A stretch of DNA of 64,000 bases. Origin: Pseudomonas frederiksbergensis. Lineage in GTDB: Bacteria; Pseudomonadota; Gammaproteobacteria; Pseudomonadales; Pseudomonadaceae. The stretch covers positions 247,109-311,108 of the forward strand of contig NZ_JAAUOE010000002.1 in assembly GCF_017114915.1 (NCBI RefSeq), written 5' to 3'. Below are positions 51,656 to 59,935 of this stretch, one piece after another. The notes beneath the pieces were generated by a model. It did not search any database, was not told the origin of the DNA, and was given only the letters and a program-made list of their open reading frames with translations. Numbering within the stretch: position 1 is the first letter of the stretch; every line of letters starts with the position of its first letter. Made by a program: the position numbers and the translations under genes.

Positions 51656-53724
51656 AAAGGCGCTCCATCGATGCCTTGGGGAAGCGGTTCTTCGAGTTCG
51701 CCCGTGCCGACAAATTCGACCCCCGGCAACAGCGCCAGACGCAGGCCGCTCAAGGCGTGCAGCAGGTGCAGACGGGTTTCGTCATCACCTTGGCCACAGA
51801 GGGCGCGGCGGGTGCGATCGAGGGTCATCAGCAATGGACTCGGCGCCGGCAGACGTTCGCCAGCCTTGAGACAGGCCTTGAAGTACACGCCGACTTCAGC
51901 CACCACCTGGCGCAGCAGCGCCTGCGGCGCACCGGGCACTCGCGGTGAATAGGCGAGCAGGTCCAGCAGATTCAACGCCACGCGCACTTCCCGCAGGGCG
52001 ATGCCAGTGTCCTGGCCGGTCATGACCAGGCGCGGCAAATGCTGCATCAGGCGATCGAGCATCTGCACGCCCATGTGCCGGTGTTCGGCCAGCGTGGCCG
52101 GCTCCGTCAGACCGACGATGTCACGCCAGCTGAAACGGGTCAGGCGCTTGGCCGCCAGTTCCGCACCGAACGGCCGGGCGATCAGGGTCCAGATGAACGC
52201 GAACAGCAACCCCATGGGCCCGGCCAGGTTGGAGTTGGCGAAGCTGAGGAAATCCGCGTCGTAGGCGCCCTGAATGCTGATGAAGGACGAGGTGTTGACG
52301 ATGGTCAGCAACATCCCCAGGTAAAAACGCGGCTGCACGGTCAGGGTGCCGACGCAGATGAACGGGACGGCAAACGCGAGCACCAGCATCGGGAAGTCAT
52401 GCAGGTTCGGCAGGATCAGAAACAGATAAAGGCCGGCGAACAGTACCGACATCGCGGTCCAGAAAAAGAACCGGTAAATCTGCGGCGCCGGGTCGTCCAT
52501 CGACGCAAAGAAACTGCACGCCACCGCCGCCAGAATCACCGCGCTGCCGCCGTCGGTCCAGCCGAGCAGAATCCACAGCACCGAGGCGACGATGATCGCG
52601 GTGACCGTAGAGGCCGCCGAATAGAGCATCAATCCACGGTCGAGAAACGGCGACAGCCGACCGAGGCGCCAATGCCGATACACCGCGCGCCAACTGTCCT
52701 GGCTCTCGCATTGAATGGCGTATTGCAGGCTGCGGCAGTCTTGCCACACATCGATCCATTCGCCGAGGCGATACAGGGCGTTGGAGAACAACAACTGCTT
52801 GCGATCGTCCAGCGCCTCGGCACTGGGTTGCAGCGCTTGGAGCCGGTTTTTCAGGGCCTGCCAGCGATCGAGGTCAGCGTCTTTGTGCTCAAGCCATTCT
52901 GTAGTCGCGGTCAACAGTGGCGCGAACTTATCCACGAGCTCTGGCGTGCGTCGCTCAAGGGCATAGAGCGCGTCGTCGAGGGCGTCGACCACCGGCAACA
53001 GATGAATCATTCGCCCGCGCAGTTCCTTGGTATTGCGCACCGTCTGCGGCCGCGCCCCCTCGTGGGGCAACTGGCCGATCATCAACTCCAGGCTGTTGAA
53101 GTTCGCCACCATCGATGAACGCAGGGCGCTGACTTCGTCCGGCTGCACGTTGCGGTTGAGGAAACGCAGGCTGTAGATCGAAGCATCGGCAAACCATTTG
53201 CTCACCGAATCGTTGAACACCGGCGCTAACCGCCTTGGCCAGAACATGGCGCCAACCACTGCCGCAACAGCGATGCCGAGGAAGATCTCTTCAGTGCGCG
53301 CTTCGGCTACGTCCCACACCGCCAACGGATTATTCACCACCGGCAAGGCGATCAGCGGCAAGGTGTAACCGGCGAGCATCAAGGCGTAGCTGTTGGCGGT
53401 GCGCAGATGCAGGGACAGGAACAGCAAAATCCCGGTCCACAGCGCGATGACCACCACCAGCACATAAGGGCTCTGGACGAACATCGGCACGAAAAAAACC
53501 GCCGCCGCCGCGCCGAGCAAAGTGCCGGCCGCACGGTACAACGCCTTGGAACTGGTCGGGCCGACGAACGGGCTGGAAACGATATACACCGTGGCCATCG
53601 CCCAATACGGACGAGGCATTTGCATGAGCATGGCGATGTACAGCGCGATCATCGAGGCCGCGAAGGTACGCACACCGTAGAACCAGTCCCGCGCCGGAGG
53701 CACGCCGGTGAAAAAACCGCTCAA
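51652..53724 (-). CDS. FUSC-family (AaeB-like) inner-membrane efflux protein
   Basis: 690 residues. Two blocks of five or six membrane helices (about 15-160 and 355-520) are each followed by a soluble region, as in AaeB and fusaric-acid resistance proteins; FUSC signatures are IALYIAMLMQMPRPYWAMATVYIVSSPFVGPTSSKALYRAAGTLLGA near the start. It exports weak aromatic acids or related toxic compounds with the adaptor and channel encoded downstream. It is second in the operon, overlapping the MarR gene by 4 bases. Confidence 0.9.
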   Translation of the reverse strand: MSGFFTGVPPARDWFYGVRTFAASMIALYIAMLMQMPRPYWAMATVYIVSSPFVGPTSSKALYRAAGTLLGAAAAVFFVPMFVQSPYVLVVVIALWTGILLFLSLHLRTANSYALMLAGYTLPLIALPVVNNPLAVWDVAEARTEEIFLGIAVAAVVGAMFWPRRLAPVFNDSVSKWFADASIYSLRFLNRNVQPDEVSALRSSMVANFNSLELMIGQLPHEGARPQTVRNTKELRGRMIHLLPVVDALDDALYALERRTPELVDKFAPLLTATTEWLEHKDADLDRWQALKNRLQALQPSAEALDDRKQLLFSNALYRLGEWIDVWQDCRSLQYAIQCESQDSWRAVYRHWRLGRLSPFLDRGLMLYSAASTVTAIIVASVLWILLGWTDGGSAVILAAVACSFFASMDDPAPQIYRFFFWTAMSVLFAGLYLFLILPNLHDFPMLVLAFAVPFICVGTLTVQPRFYLGMLLTIVNTSSFISIQGAYDADFLSFANSNLAGPMGLLFAFIWTLIARPFGAELAAKRLTRFSWRDIVGLTEPATLAEHRHMGVQMLDRLMQHLPRLVMTGQDTGIALREVRVALNLLDLLAYSPRVPGAPQALLRQVVAEVGVYFKACLKAGERLPAPSPLLMTLDRTRRALCGQGDDETRLHLLHALSGLRLALLPGVEFVGTGELEEPLPQGIDGAPL

Positions 53725-54185
53725 GGGTGGGCCACCGAATGATTGGCCGCTTCGAAGGCTTTGAGTACCCGAAGCGCCGCTTCCAGATCACTCTGATCGA
53801 TCCCGTCGAGCACGCCCTGACGCAAACGCACCAACTCGGCTTCCACCGACTGCACCAACTCGCGACCGGTCGCAGTCAGGCTCAGGCATTTGGCGCGCCG
53901 ATCATGGCTGTCTTCGGTACGGCAGACATAACCGGCATGACACAGCTGATCCAGCAACCGCACCAGCGACGGGCTCTCCATCCCCGCCGCCTGCGCGACC
54001 GTCACCTGCCGCACACCCTCGCCCAAACGCCCGATCATCAACAACGGCACGGCGCAGGCTTCGGAGATTCCATAATTGACCAGCGTGGTCTGGCAGATTT
54101 TGCGCCAATGCCTGGCGGCCACCACCATGGAGCTGCTGATGTTCATCTGGAGAGCGGCGAGATTCTTTGGCACGGGGGAATGCAC
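53721..54185 (-). CDS. MarR-family repressor of the efflux operon
   Basis: 154 residues from a GTG at 54185, or about 141 from an ATG at 54146; no clear ribosome binding site decides. The winged helix is intact (GRLGEGVRQVTVAQAAGMESPSLVRLLDQLCHAGYVCRTEDSHDRRAKCLSLTATGRELV, about 52-110). It is the first gene of the five-gene efflux operon and most likely its autorepressor, released by the exported compound. A palindrome directly upstream is the likely operator. Confidence 0.88.
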   Translation of the reverse strand: MHSPVPKNLAALQMNISSSMVVAARHWRKICQTTLVNYGISEACAVPLLMIGRLGEGVRQVTVAQAAGMESPSLVRLLDQLCHAGYVCRTEDSHDRRAKCLSLTATGRELVQSVEAELVRLRQGVLDGIDQSDLEAALRVLKAFEAANHSVAHP

Positions 54186-54190
54186 ACACT

Positions 54191-54204
54191 GTTAGTTTGC
54201 TAAC
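54191..54204 (-). promoter_or_regulatory. Probable MarR operator
   Basis: GTTAG-TTTG-CTAAC, a perfect 5-bp palindrome with AT flanks, sits just upstream of the marR start, the size and position typical of MarR-family operators (TTAGCAAACTAA-like). Confidence 0.6.
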
Positions 54205-54344
54205 TATCAATATGGCATTGGAGGGGAAAGTCGGTCAAGTTTTGAAACAAATTGGCGAGCAACGGCCAGACGCAGAGTTCGATGGGGATCGCTGCCGGGT
54301 TTGAAATCTGTGTAACGTGCGCTATCCGAACCGAGAGTCAAACA

Positions 54345-54536
54345 ATGCCTGTCAGGGATACAACAGAAACTGAAAATATCTTCGATTTTGGAGGGGTGGA
54401 TCGTTACCACAATTTCCTGCAAAGGAAAGTGGACGCGGCACGACTCTCGCGACACGGTGGACAGTGTCGCAGTCATGAAGAGATCGAAACTGAATTTACC
54501 GCTAAGCGGGCGCTAGCGGCAGAAATGGACATCTAG
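54345..54536 (+). CDS. Small ORF resembling an antitoxin C-terminus (orphan or remnant)
   Basis: 63 residues from the ATG at 54345; the frame extends further upstream but reads poorly there. The part FLQRKVDAARLSRHGGQCRSHEEIETEFTAKRALA resembles the C-terminal toxin-binding tail of small type II antitoxins (pattern KV.A.R....G...S.EE.E.EF.A.RA). No partner toxin lies beside it on the same strand. It ends 6 bases before the convergent relE-like stop. It may be a leftover of another TA pair. The stretch 54205-54344 shows nothing else. Confidence 0.4.
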   Translation: MPVRDTTETENIFDFGGVDRYHNFLQRKVDAARLSRHGGQCRSHEEIETEFTAKRALAAEMDI

Positions 54537-54542
54537 GAATTA

Positions 54543-54824
54543 TCAGCGCTTCTTGGCTCGGTCATATACATCGCTGCGTTCGCGCTTACCAACCGCCACC
54601 ACAGAAACGACTACTCGTTCGTCAAAAACTTGATACACAAGCCTGTATCCCGATGACTTCAACTTGATTTTGTAGCAATCAGGCATCCCATGCAGTGAGT
54701 CGGAAGGGATTCGAGGCAATTCGAGTCGCTCTGCCAGTTTCTTTTTGAACTGTTCACGCAACGTATGCCCCAGCTTGTCCCACTCCTTGCGTGCGGACGG
54801 CAGGAATTCAAGCTTATAGGTCAT
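54543..54824 (-). CDS. relE: RelE-family toxin
   Basis: 93 residues, the usual size. Family features are YKLEFLPSARKEWDKLG at the start, basic helices KKKLAERL, and the core YKIKLKSSGYRLVYQVFDERVVVSVVAVGKRERSDVYDRAKKR with Arg/Lys/Tyr residues typical of ribosome-dependent mRNA cleavage. The antitoxin gene upstream overlaps it by 11 bases. Confidence 0.92.
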   Translation of the reverse strand: MTYKLEFLPSARKEWDKLGHTLREQFKKKLAERLELPRIPSDSLHGMPDCYKIKLKSSGYRLVYQVFDERVVVSVVAVGKRERSDVYDRAKKR

Positions 54825-55059
54825 CCAGGCTTACCGGGACCGGCGTTTCATTTCTACGAGAGCGAACAATTTCCGCCAACTCGAAATCATCGAGGCGCTC
54901 CATCATTTGCTCGAAAACATCGGCCGGGACCATGTATCCCATAACCCGATTGTGGTTCAGCACTGCCACAGGCCCACCGTGAGCACCGCTTAGAACCGCA
55001 GATGGGTTTTTCTTCAACTCGGACACGCTAACCGCCATATCGGCCAGAACACTTTGCAT
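54814..55059 (-). CDS. Phd/YefM-type antitoxin of the RelE pair
   Basis: 81 residues. The N-terminal VSVSELKKNPSAVLSGAHGGPVAVLNHNRVMGYMVPADVFE is a Phd/YefM DNA-binding domain, followed by a helical toxin-binding tail (MMERLDDFELAEIVRSR). It neutralises the RelE-like toxin and should autoregulate the operon through the palindrome just upstream of its start. Confidence 0.92.
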   Translation of the reverse strand: MQSVLADMAVSVSELKKNPSAVLSGAHGGPVAVLNHNRVMGYMVPADVFEQMMERLDDFELAEIVRSRRNETPVPVSLDDL

Positions 55060-55064
55060 AATTA

Positions 55065-55082
55065 AGACCTCAATTAAGGTCT
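55065..55082 (-). promoter_or_regulatory. Palindromic operator of the TA operon
   Basis: AGACCT-CAATTA-AGGTCT, perfect 6-bp arms, lies 6 bases upstream of the antitoxin start. A further GGTCT follows 9 bases on, giving a possible second half-site. Antitoxin-toxin complexes of this type usually bind such sites. Confidence 0.65.
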
Positions 55083-55145
55083 AGATTCTGGTCTATTGAC
55101 TGCTTCTGAGCAACCTGGAAAAAGCTAACAAATTCAGTTTCTGCT

Positions 55146-55208
55146 CAGATTTTTTTACCATGCACCAGTTTTTTTTACATTTCGCCATTTTTCTTCAGAT
55201 TTTTTTAC
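55146..55208. repeat. Three direct repeats of CAGATTTTTTTAC
   Basis: Copies start at 55146, 55166 (CAGTTTTTTTTAC) and 55196, so the spacings are 20 and 30 bases, close to whole helical turns. They lie between the TA operon and DUF2789 and cover the DUF2789 stop. Function unknown; possible bent DNA or a multi-site binding region. Confidence 0.55.
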
Positions 55209-55450
55209 ACTCCACGCCCCTTCCTCAGCATTACATCCAGTTGATCCACCACCTCCGCCCAATCCGCGTCATCCAGAATTTCCTCACGCAGCAACTCTGC
55301 CTGGCTCTCGCTCCAGAAGAACGCGTCCGCCAAGTGCAGTTCGGGTTTGAGCGGTGAATGGGTGGCGATGAATTTATCAATGCTTTCGGCGTCATCAGGC
55401 AGGCCGAGTTGTTTGAAGAGAGATGGGAGGCTGTGGGTGGGGGATTCCAT
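55205..55450 (-). CDS. DUF2789 family protein
   Basis: 81 residues. The sequence (SLPSLFKQLGLPDDAESIDKFIATHSPLKPELHLADAFFWSESQAELLREEILDDADWAEVVDQLDVML) matches DUF2789, a small acidic protein widespread in Pseudomonas with no known function. There is no signal or membrane segment. AAGGAG upstream supports the start. The stop lies within a T-rich direct repeat. Confidence 0.88.
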   Translation of the reverse strand: MESPTHSLPSLFKQLGLPDDAESIDKFIATHSPLKPELHLADAFFWSESQAELLREEILDDADWAEVVDQLDVMLRKGRGV

Positions 55451-55502
55451 GTTTGGCTCCTTTTTAATCGCGTATTGGACAGGTGATTTGCAGCGCGGCC
55501 AT

Positions 55503-55566
55503 TCGCGGGCAAGCCTCGCTCCTACCGGGACACGCGGTCGAATGTAGGAGTGAGGCTTGCCCGCGA
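55503..55566. repeat. REPIN, inverted orientation
   Basis: TCGCGGGCAAGCCTCGCTCCTAC followed after about 18 bases by its complement GTAGGAGTGAGGCTTGCCCGCGA. Here the GC ends face outward, the opposite arrangement to the other REPINs in the window. It separates DUF2789 from the ybaK-like gene. Confidence 0.8.
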
Positions 55567-55582
55567 TGCAGTGATGTCGACG

Positions 55583-56050
55583 CTAGGCCGACAGACTCAA
55601 CTCGCACACCTCGGCATGCGGCACCATTTTCAAGTATTCCGGCACGCTCAGGTGTACCAGGTTGTTGTGGTTGCCGGCTTCGAGGTAGATGTCTTTCTGC
55701 CGGGTCAGCATCGGGTCGATGACCATGTCCATTCCATAGGATTCGCCCAGTGCAGGCACGGCGCCGCGTTCGCAATCGTCGAACAGGTGCGGCAGGTTGC
55801 TTTCCCGGGTGACTTGCCATTCGCTGCTGCCACGGACTTTGCTCAGGTCCAGGTGACGACTGGCCGGCAGTACGGCCATCAAGTAATGCCCATGGCGATC
55901 GTCGAGGATCACCGACTTGGCCACCCGTTCAGCGGGAATGCCCGCGAGCCGCGCCGTTTCAAGGCTGCTGGCCGAGTGCGGATGGGAAACGATGTCATAT
56001 TCGCAGTGCGCCTTTTCCAGGCTGTTCTGCACGGTTTTTGCCATACGCAT
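55583..56050 (-). CDS. YbaK/ProX-type aminoacyl-tRNA editing protein
   Basis: 155 residues. YbaK-domain features are the N-terminal helix, SSLETARLAGIPAERVAKSVILDD (Lys near 45), LMAVLPASRHLDLSKVR and ERGAVPALGESYGMDMVIDPML. The family removes misattached amino acids from tRNA-Pro or tRNA-Cys in trans; which one is not decided here. It is monocistronic. Confidence 0.87.
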   Translation of the reverse strand: MRMAKTVQNSLEKAHCEYDIVSHPHSASSLETARLAGIPAERVAKSVILDDRHGHYLMAVLPASRHLDLSKVRGSSEWQVTRESNLPHLFDDCERGAVPALGESYGMDMVIDPMLTRQKDIYLEAGNHNNLVHLSVPEYLKMVPHAEVCELSLSA

Positions 56051-56262
56051 GATGCACCTCGGTGTCCGCCACCACGAATGGCGGGCGATGGTTAGAATTT
56101 TTTCTCTCCATTAAAAGTCTAGGCCCGCTGGGGGGATCCGGCGGGAAATCCGCCCGTCGGACGGTCGACAACTGTTCAAAATTCATACAGCTACAGGCTC
56201 AACTAGACTAGTACACAGAGCCACGAACGGCTCGCGGACGGATGACTCTCCCGGAGGGTCAA

Positions 56263-56787
56263 GTGAACATTCGTTGCTGTGTAATTGCGCTGCTGGCCTT
56301 GAGCGGACCGGTATTGGCGGCGGACACCGTCGTAGTGCTGGTTCCCGATCCCATCGGGCTCTGGCTGATCACGTTCGGCATTGCGTTTCTGATCGCCGAG
56401 GCGGCCTTGCCCAATTACGGCGTGGTCGGTCTGGGCGGCCTTGTGATGTTCGTGATTGGGGCGGTGATTCTGACCGGTGCCGAAGTCCCCATTCCGTTGA
56501 TAATCGGCTTGGGACTGATCAGCGCACTGCTGCTGACTTTCCTGCTGATCCGCGCCTTGAAAACCCGACCGCGCCGCAACGTCAGCGGCGACGACGAATT
56601 GCTGGGCAGCGTGACGCCGATAACGTCGTTGCAGGCCGGTAATGCTTATATCGGCTGGGTGCACCTGCAAGGCGAGCAATGGCAGGTTTCAAGCGAAACA
56701 CCGCTGCAACCGGGGCAACAAGTCCGGGTGGTGGCACGCAAGGGTTTACTGCTGGAAGTGGTCGCGGCTGACGCGGCGCCCGCATGA
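56263..56787 (+). CDS. NfeD-like membrane protein
   Basis: 174 residues from a GTG at 56263 with GGAGG five bases before it; an ATG 21 bases upstream would put that ribosome binding site inside the gene. A signal-like helix (VIALLALSGPVLA) is followed by three membrane helices (about 30-105) and a C-terminal OB-fold (GSVTPITSLQAGNAYIGWVHLQGEQWQVSSETPLQPGQQVRVVARKGLLLEV). This is the short NfeD type without the ClpP-like protease part. It lies 22 bases upstream of an SPFH gene, its usual partner. Confidence 0.87.
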   Translation: MNIRCCVIALLALSGPVLAADTVVVLVPDPIGLWLITFGIAFLIAEAALPNYGVVGLGGLVMFVIGAVILTGAEVPIPLIIGLGLISALLLTFLLIRALKTRPRRNVSGDDELLGSVTPITSLQAGNAYIGWVHLQGEQWQVSSETPLQPGQQVRVVARKGLLLEVVAADAAPA

Positions 56788-56809
56788 ACAATGATGACGG
56801 AGAATAGTC

Positions 56810-57568
56810 ATGGGTCTGCAACTGGGTTTTGCCGCGCTCCTGTTATTGCTGATTGCACTGGCGGGGTCGACCTTCCGCATCCTGCGTGAATACGAACGCG
56901 GCGTGGTGTTCCAGCTCGGACGCTTCTGGCAGGTCAAGGGCCCTGGGCTGATCCTGTTGATCCCGGTGGTCCAGCAAATGGTCCGCGTCGACCTGCGGAC
57001 CGTGGTGCTCGACATTCCACCACAAGACGTGATCACCCGCGACAACGTCTCGGTCAAGGTCAATGCGGTGCTGTATTTCCGCGTGCTCGACCCGCAACGG
57101 GCGATCATTCAGGTCGAAGACTTTCTCATGGCCACCAGCCAACTGGCCCAGACCACGTTGCGGGCAGTGCTCGGTAAACATGAACTCGATGAATTGCTGG
57201 CCGAACGGGAACGGCTGAACGTCGACATCCAGCAAGTGCTCGATGCTCAAACCGATGCCTGGGGCATCAAGGTGGCCACCGTCGAGATCAAGCACGTGGA
57301 CCTCAACGAATCAATGATCCGCGCCATTGCCAAACAGGCCGAAGCCGAACGGGAACGTCGGGCCAAGGTGATCCACGCCGAAGGCGAATTGCAGGCTTCG
57401 GAAAAACTCATGCAGGCCGCCGAAATGCTCGGGCGTCAGCCGGGTGCCATGCAGTTGCGTTACATGCAGACGCTGAGTTCGATTGCCGGGGACAAGAGTT
57501 CGACTATTGTCTTCCCGCTGCCGATTGAATTGCTCAAGGGGATGGCGGATTTGTCGACGAAATCCTGA
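56810..57568 (+). CDS. Slipin/stomatin SPFH-domain membrane protein
   Basis: 252 residues. One N-terminal membrane anchor (about 5-22) precedes the SPFH domain ([71 protein letters not shown]) and a coiled coil ([34 protein letters not shown]). It forms ring-shaped membrane scaffolds with NfeD, probably affecting membrane domains and protein quality control. Confidence 0.93.
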   Translation: MGLQLGFAALLLLLIALAGSTFRILREYERGVVFQLGRFWQVKGPGLILLIPVVQQMVRVDLRTVVLDIPPQDVITRDNVSVKVNAVLYFRVLDPQRAIIQVEDFLMATSQLAQTTLRAVLGKHELDELLAERERLNVDIQQVLDAQTDAWGIKVATVEIKHVDLNESMIRAIAKQAEAERERRAKVIHAEGELQASEKLMQAAEMLGRQPGAMQLRYMQTLSSIAGDKSSTIVFPLPIELLKGMADLSTKS

Positions 57569-57580
57569 TGCACATGAGCT

Positions 57581-57608
57581 GTGGCGAGGGAGCTTGTTCC
57601 CTCACCAC
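57581..57608. terminator. REP-like hairpin between convergent genes
   Basis: GTGGCGAGGGAGC... pairs with ...TTCCCTCACCAC. It lies between the slipin gene and the convergent sulfotransferase gene and probably terminates both. Confidence 0.6.
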
Positions 57609-57615
57609 AAAAAGA

Positions 57616-58560
57616 TCATATCTTGCGCAACTGCTCCAACGCCTCGTAAGACTCTCGCGCCCAGTGTTCCACCCGTTCATGAAGCAGCATCGAGGCTTCG
57701 CGACGCTTGTCATCGCTGTCGCCAACGAACAGCTGCGACGGCTGCTTGGCATGTTGCCCCACCACCGCAAATACCTGCCTGCGCTGCTCGGTATCCAACG
57801 CAAAGAACGCTGCCAACCGCCCCGCCATGGCCTGCGGCAGTTCGCTGTAATTCACCGCCCAGCCGCCAAACGCCCGGCATTGCGCCAACCCCGTCGCGAG
57901 TAACCGCGCCAATCGCCGAGCGATGTAATCTTCACGGCCGCTGAACGCAAGTTCGTCATCCAGCACACTGGCGCCGATCATCCCCGGCACCATGTGCACG
58001 CCCGGGCGACGCAGATGCGAGACAGCAATTTCCAGCGGATCGCGATAAAGAAACAGCCACGGCGTTTCGGGGAAGCACTCGCGCAGCCACGGCAGTTCAC
58101 CGATATTCCAGGCGTCGAGTTTGATCACCAGTCTTTGTTCTGCACCCAGTCGGCGTTGTCCATAGGCCGACAGCAACCCTTTGATGGCGGCACGCCGCTC
58201 GACGGCAGGTAGATCACTGCGCAGCAATGCATCCAGCGGCGGTGGTTCGCTGATGACGATGTGATTGTCGAGTTGTGCCAGCATCTGACCGATCAGGGTC
58301 GAGCCACAGCGGGAGGCGTGAAAGATGAAGGCGCTCGGCGGCAGACCGGGGCTGCAAACCTGCCAGTCAACGAGGGTCGACAAGGCCGTTTTTCGACGAA
58401 ACGCCTGATTGAACGGCAGCCGCAGCGCATCCTCCACAGCGTCACGGAAAAACGGCTGATGCAGCCGCGTGTCCCCGAACCAGCACCAGTCGACTTGCCA
58501 TTGCCCGGCCTCTTGCCACACGCGAATCGGCAACCAGCCTTCGAGGTTCAAGCGCTCCAT
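57616..58560 (-). CDS. Sulfotransferase family protein
   Basis: 314 residues. The PAPS-binding loop is FIFHASRCGSTLIGQML (about 78-94) and the 3'-phosphate site YRDPLEIAVSHLRRP (about 173-187), both as expected for cytosolic-type sulfotransferases. The N-terminal 70 residues are family-specific and there is no signal peptide, so it acts in the cytoplasm on a substrate made there. It is the last gene of the adhesin-TolC-APS kinase-hydroxylase operon, overlapping the hydroxylase gene by 13 bases. The natural acceptor is unknown; the local kinase would supply PAPS. Confidence 0.85.
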   Translation of the reverse strand: MERLNLEGWLPIRVWQEAGQWQVDWCWFGDTRLHQPFFRDAVEDALRLPFNQAFRRKTALSTLVDWQVCSPGLPPSAFIFHASRCGSTLIGQMLAQLDNHIVISEPPPLDALLRSDLPAVERRAAIKGLLSAYGQRRLGAEQRLVIKLDAWNIGELPWLRECFPETPWLFLYRDPLEIAVSHLRRPGVHMVPGMIGASVLDDELAFSGREDYIARRLARLLATGLAQCRAFGGWAVNYSELPQAMAGRLAAFFALDTEQRRQVFAVVGQHAKQPSQLFVGDSDDKRREASMLLHERVEHWARESYEALEQLRKI

Positions 58561-59333
58561 TGTTCAGTCCATTGGCGGCGACCGTCGCGCATTGCCGCGC
58601 GCAGTTCTTCGCGGGTGAACGCAAGTCCGCGCTCGGTGGCCAGTTCCAGGGTGCGGGCGATAAAGGCTTCGTGGTCCTGCACACCTCGCAAGGACTTGCA
58701 CAGCTGCGGATCGCTGGCCAGCAGTGCCTTGAACTGTGCAAAAGCCCCGTGGCAGAAACCCGGCGACGGCGTGGTTGCCACCCCGTCGATAATCGCCTGC
58801 TCCAGCCAGGCACCGGGCCGGCAATCGAGCACCAGATGAATCCGCTCCCGGGTATCGTGATTGTCCACGCGATGAGGCCGCGCCAGATCGAGATACCAAC
58901 ATTCGCCAGCAGTCATCGGCATGCGCTGGCCATCCAGCATGAAGTCCACATGAGGCGGGCTGAAAAGCGGAATGTGCAGACGCAAGTCCGCATCCGGTTC
59001 ACCCAGGTCATAGTCGCGATGCTCGTGGATACGCCCGCCCGGGCCGAGTCGCAACAGGCGCGCGCAGATGATCTCCAGCCGCAGATCCCGCAGCCCTTGC
59101 TGCCATCGAACATCCCGCCGCCAGGGTTCACGCAACCGAGGCTCATCGCGACCGGGCGCCAGTTCAGTCAAGGCATCGGCTGCGGAAATCAGCGCCACGC
59201 CGCTCCAGTCGCCCGTGTAGTAAGCGCTATTGAAATGACCGTGCCAGTCGCCCTCGCCAATTGCCGCCAGAGCCTGCAGCAGCAACGGCAAATCCACCGT
59301 CACCGGCAATCGGGAGAAGGCCGGCCGGCTCAT
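58548..59333 (-). CDS. Aspartyl/asparaginyl beta-hydroxylase-like dioxygenase
   Basis: 261 residues from the ATG at 59333. The cupin core has the iron-ligand region HEHRDYD (about 103-109), HIPLFSPPHVDFMLDG, the second His in ARPHRVDN (His154) and the 2-oxoglutarate Arg in RERIHLVLDC (about 162-171), typical of Asp/Asn hydroxylases. The C-terminal 90 residues are not recognised and may bind substrate. It overlaps the APS kinase by 4 bases and the sulfotransferase by 13. In this setting a plausible target is Asp or Asn in the repeat adhesin, but a peptide or small molecule cannot be excluded. Confidence 0.82.
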   Translation of the reverse strand: MSRPAFSRLPVTVDLPLLLQALAAIGEGDWHGHFNSAYYTGDWSGVALISAADALTELAPGRDEPRLREPWRRDVRWQQGLRDLRLEIICARLLRLGPGGRIHEHRDYDLGEPDADLRLHIPLFSPPHVDFMLDGQRMPMTAGECWYLDLARPHRVDNHDTRERIHLVLDCRPGAWLEQAIIDGVATTPSPGFCHGAFAQFKALLASDPQLCKSLRGVQDHEAFIARTLELATERGLAFTREELRAAMRDGRRQWTEQWSA

Positions 59334-59935
59334 CGTTTCGGCAGCACCGCGCACTCGCCGAGCCAGGTCAGCAAACGGTCGAGACAGGCCTCGATCGGCT
59401 GCGCGCCCGTGTCGAGTACCAGTGACGCGCACGGCGGCGGTTCGTAAGGTGCCGAAACACCGGTAAACCCCGCCAACTCACCCCGTCGAGCCCGGGCGTA
59501 ATGACCTTTGGGATCACGCTGTTCACACACCGCCAAAGAGGCGCTGCACCAGACCTCGTGGTAATCCTCGCCCAACCGTCGGGCGAACACTTCGCGCAAC
59601 TCCACCAAGGGCGCAATCATCGCGAGGATGACAATCTGCCCGTTCTCGACCAACAGCGCCGCCAGTTCGCTGGCGCGGCGGATGTTTTCCAGGCGATCGC
59701 TGTCGGTAAACCCCAGATCGCGATTGAGCCCTACCCGCAGGCCATCGCCATCGAGCACCACACTCTGCACGCCGCGTTCGAACAGTTCGGCGTGCAGTGC
59801 CTGGGCCAGTGTCGACTTGCCCGCCGCCGGCAAACCGGTCAGCAGGATCGCCGTGCCGCGATGGCCGTTGCGGGCCTCTCGCTGGAGGCGGCTGATGCTC
59901 GCCGTCGGCGCCAGCAGGTCAGCGGACCGGGGCAT
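59330..59935 (-). CDS. cysC: Adenylylsulfate (APS) kinase
   Basis: 201 residues from the ATG at 59935. Walker A GLPAAGKST (about 33-41), VVLDGDGLRVGLNRDLGFTDSDRLENIRR (about 57-85) and DPKGHYARARRGELAGFTGVSAPYEPP (about 138-165) are the CysC signatures, so it phosphorylates APS to PAPS. The N-terminal 30 residues are extra. A second-site or dedicated copy is suggested because it lies inside the adhesin/sulfotransferase operon rather than beside cysDN. It overlaps the TolC-like gene by 17 bases and the hydroxylase gene by 4. Confidence 0.92.
   Translation of the reverse strand: MPRSADLLAPTASISRLQREARNGHRGTAILLTGLPAAGKSTLAQALHAELFERGVQSVVLDGDGLRVGLNRDLGFTDSDRLENIRRASELAALLVENGQIVILAMIAPLVELREVFARRLGEDYHEVWCSASLAVCEQRDPKGHYARARRGELAGFTGVSAPYEPPPCASLVLDTGAQPIEACLDRLLTWLGECAVLPKR

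Noticed and set aside
54252..54344. N-terminal extension of the small plus-strand ORF
   Set aside because: The extra 31 codons have no ribosome binding site and no family similarity, so the internal ATG at 54345 was preferred.
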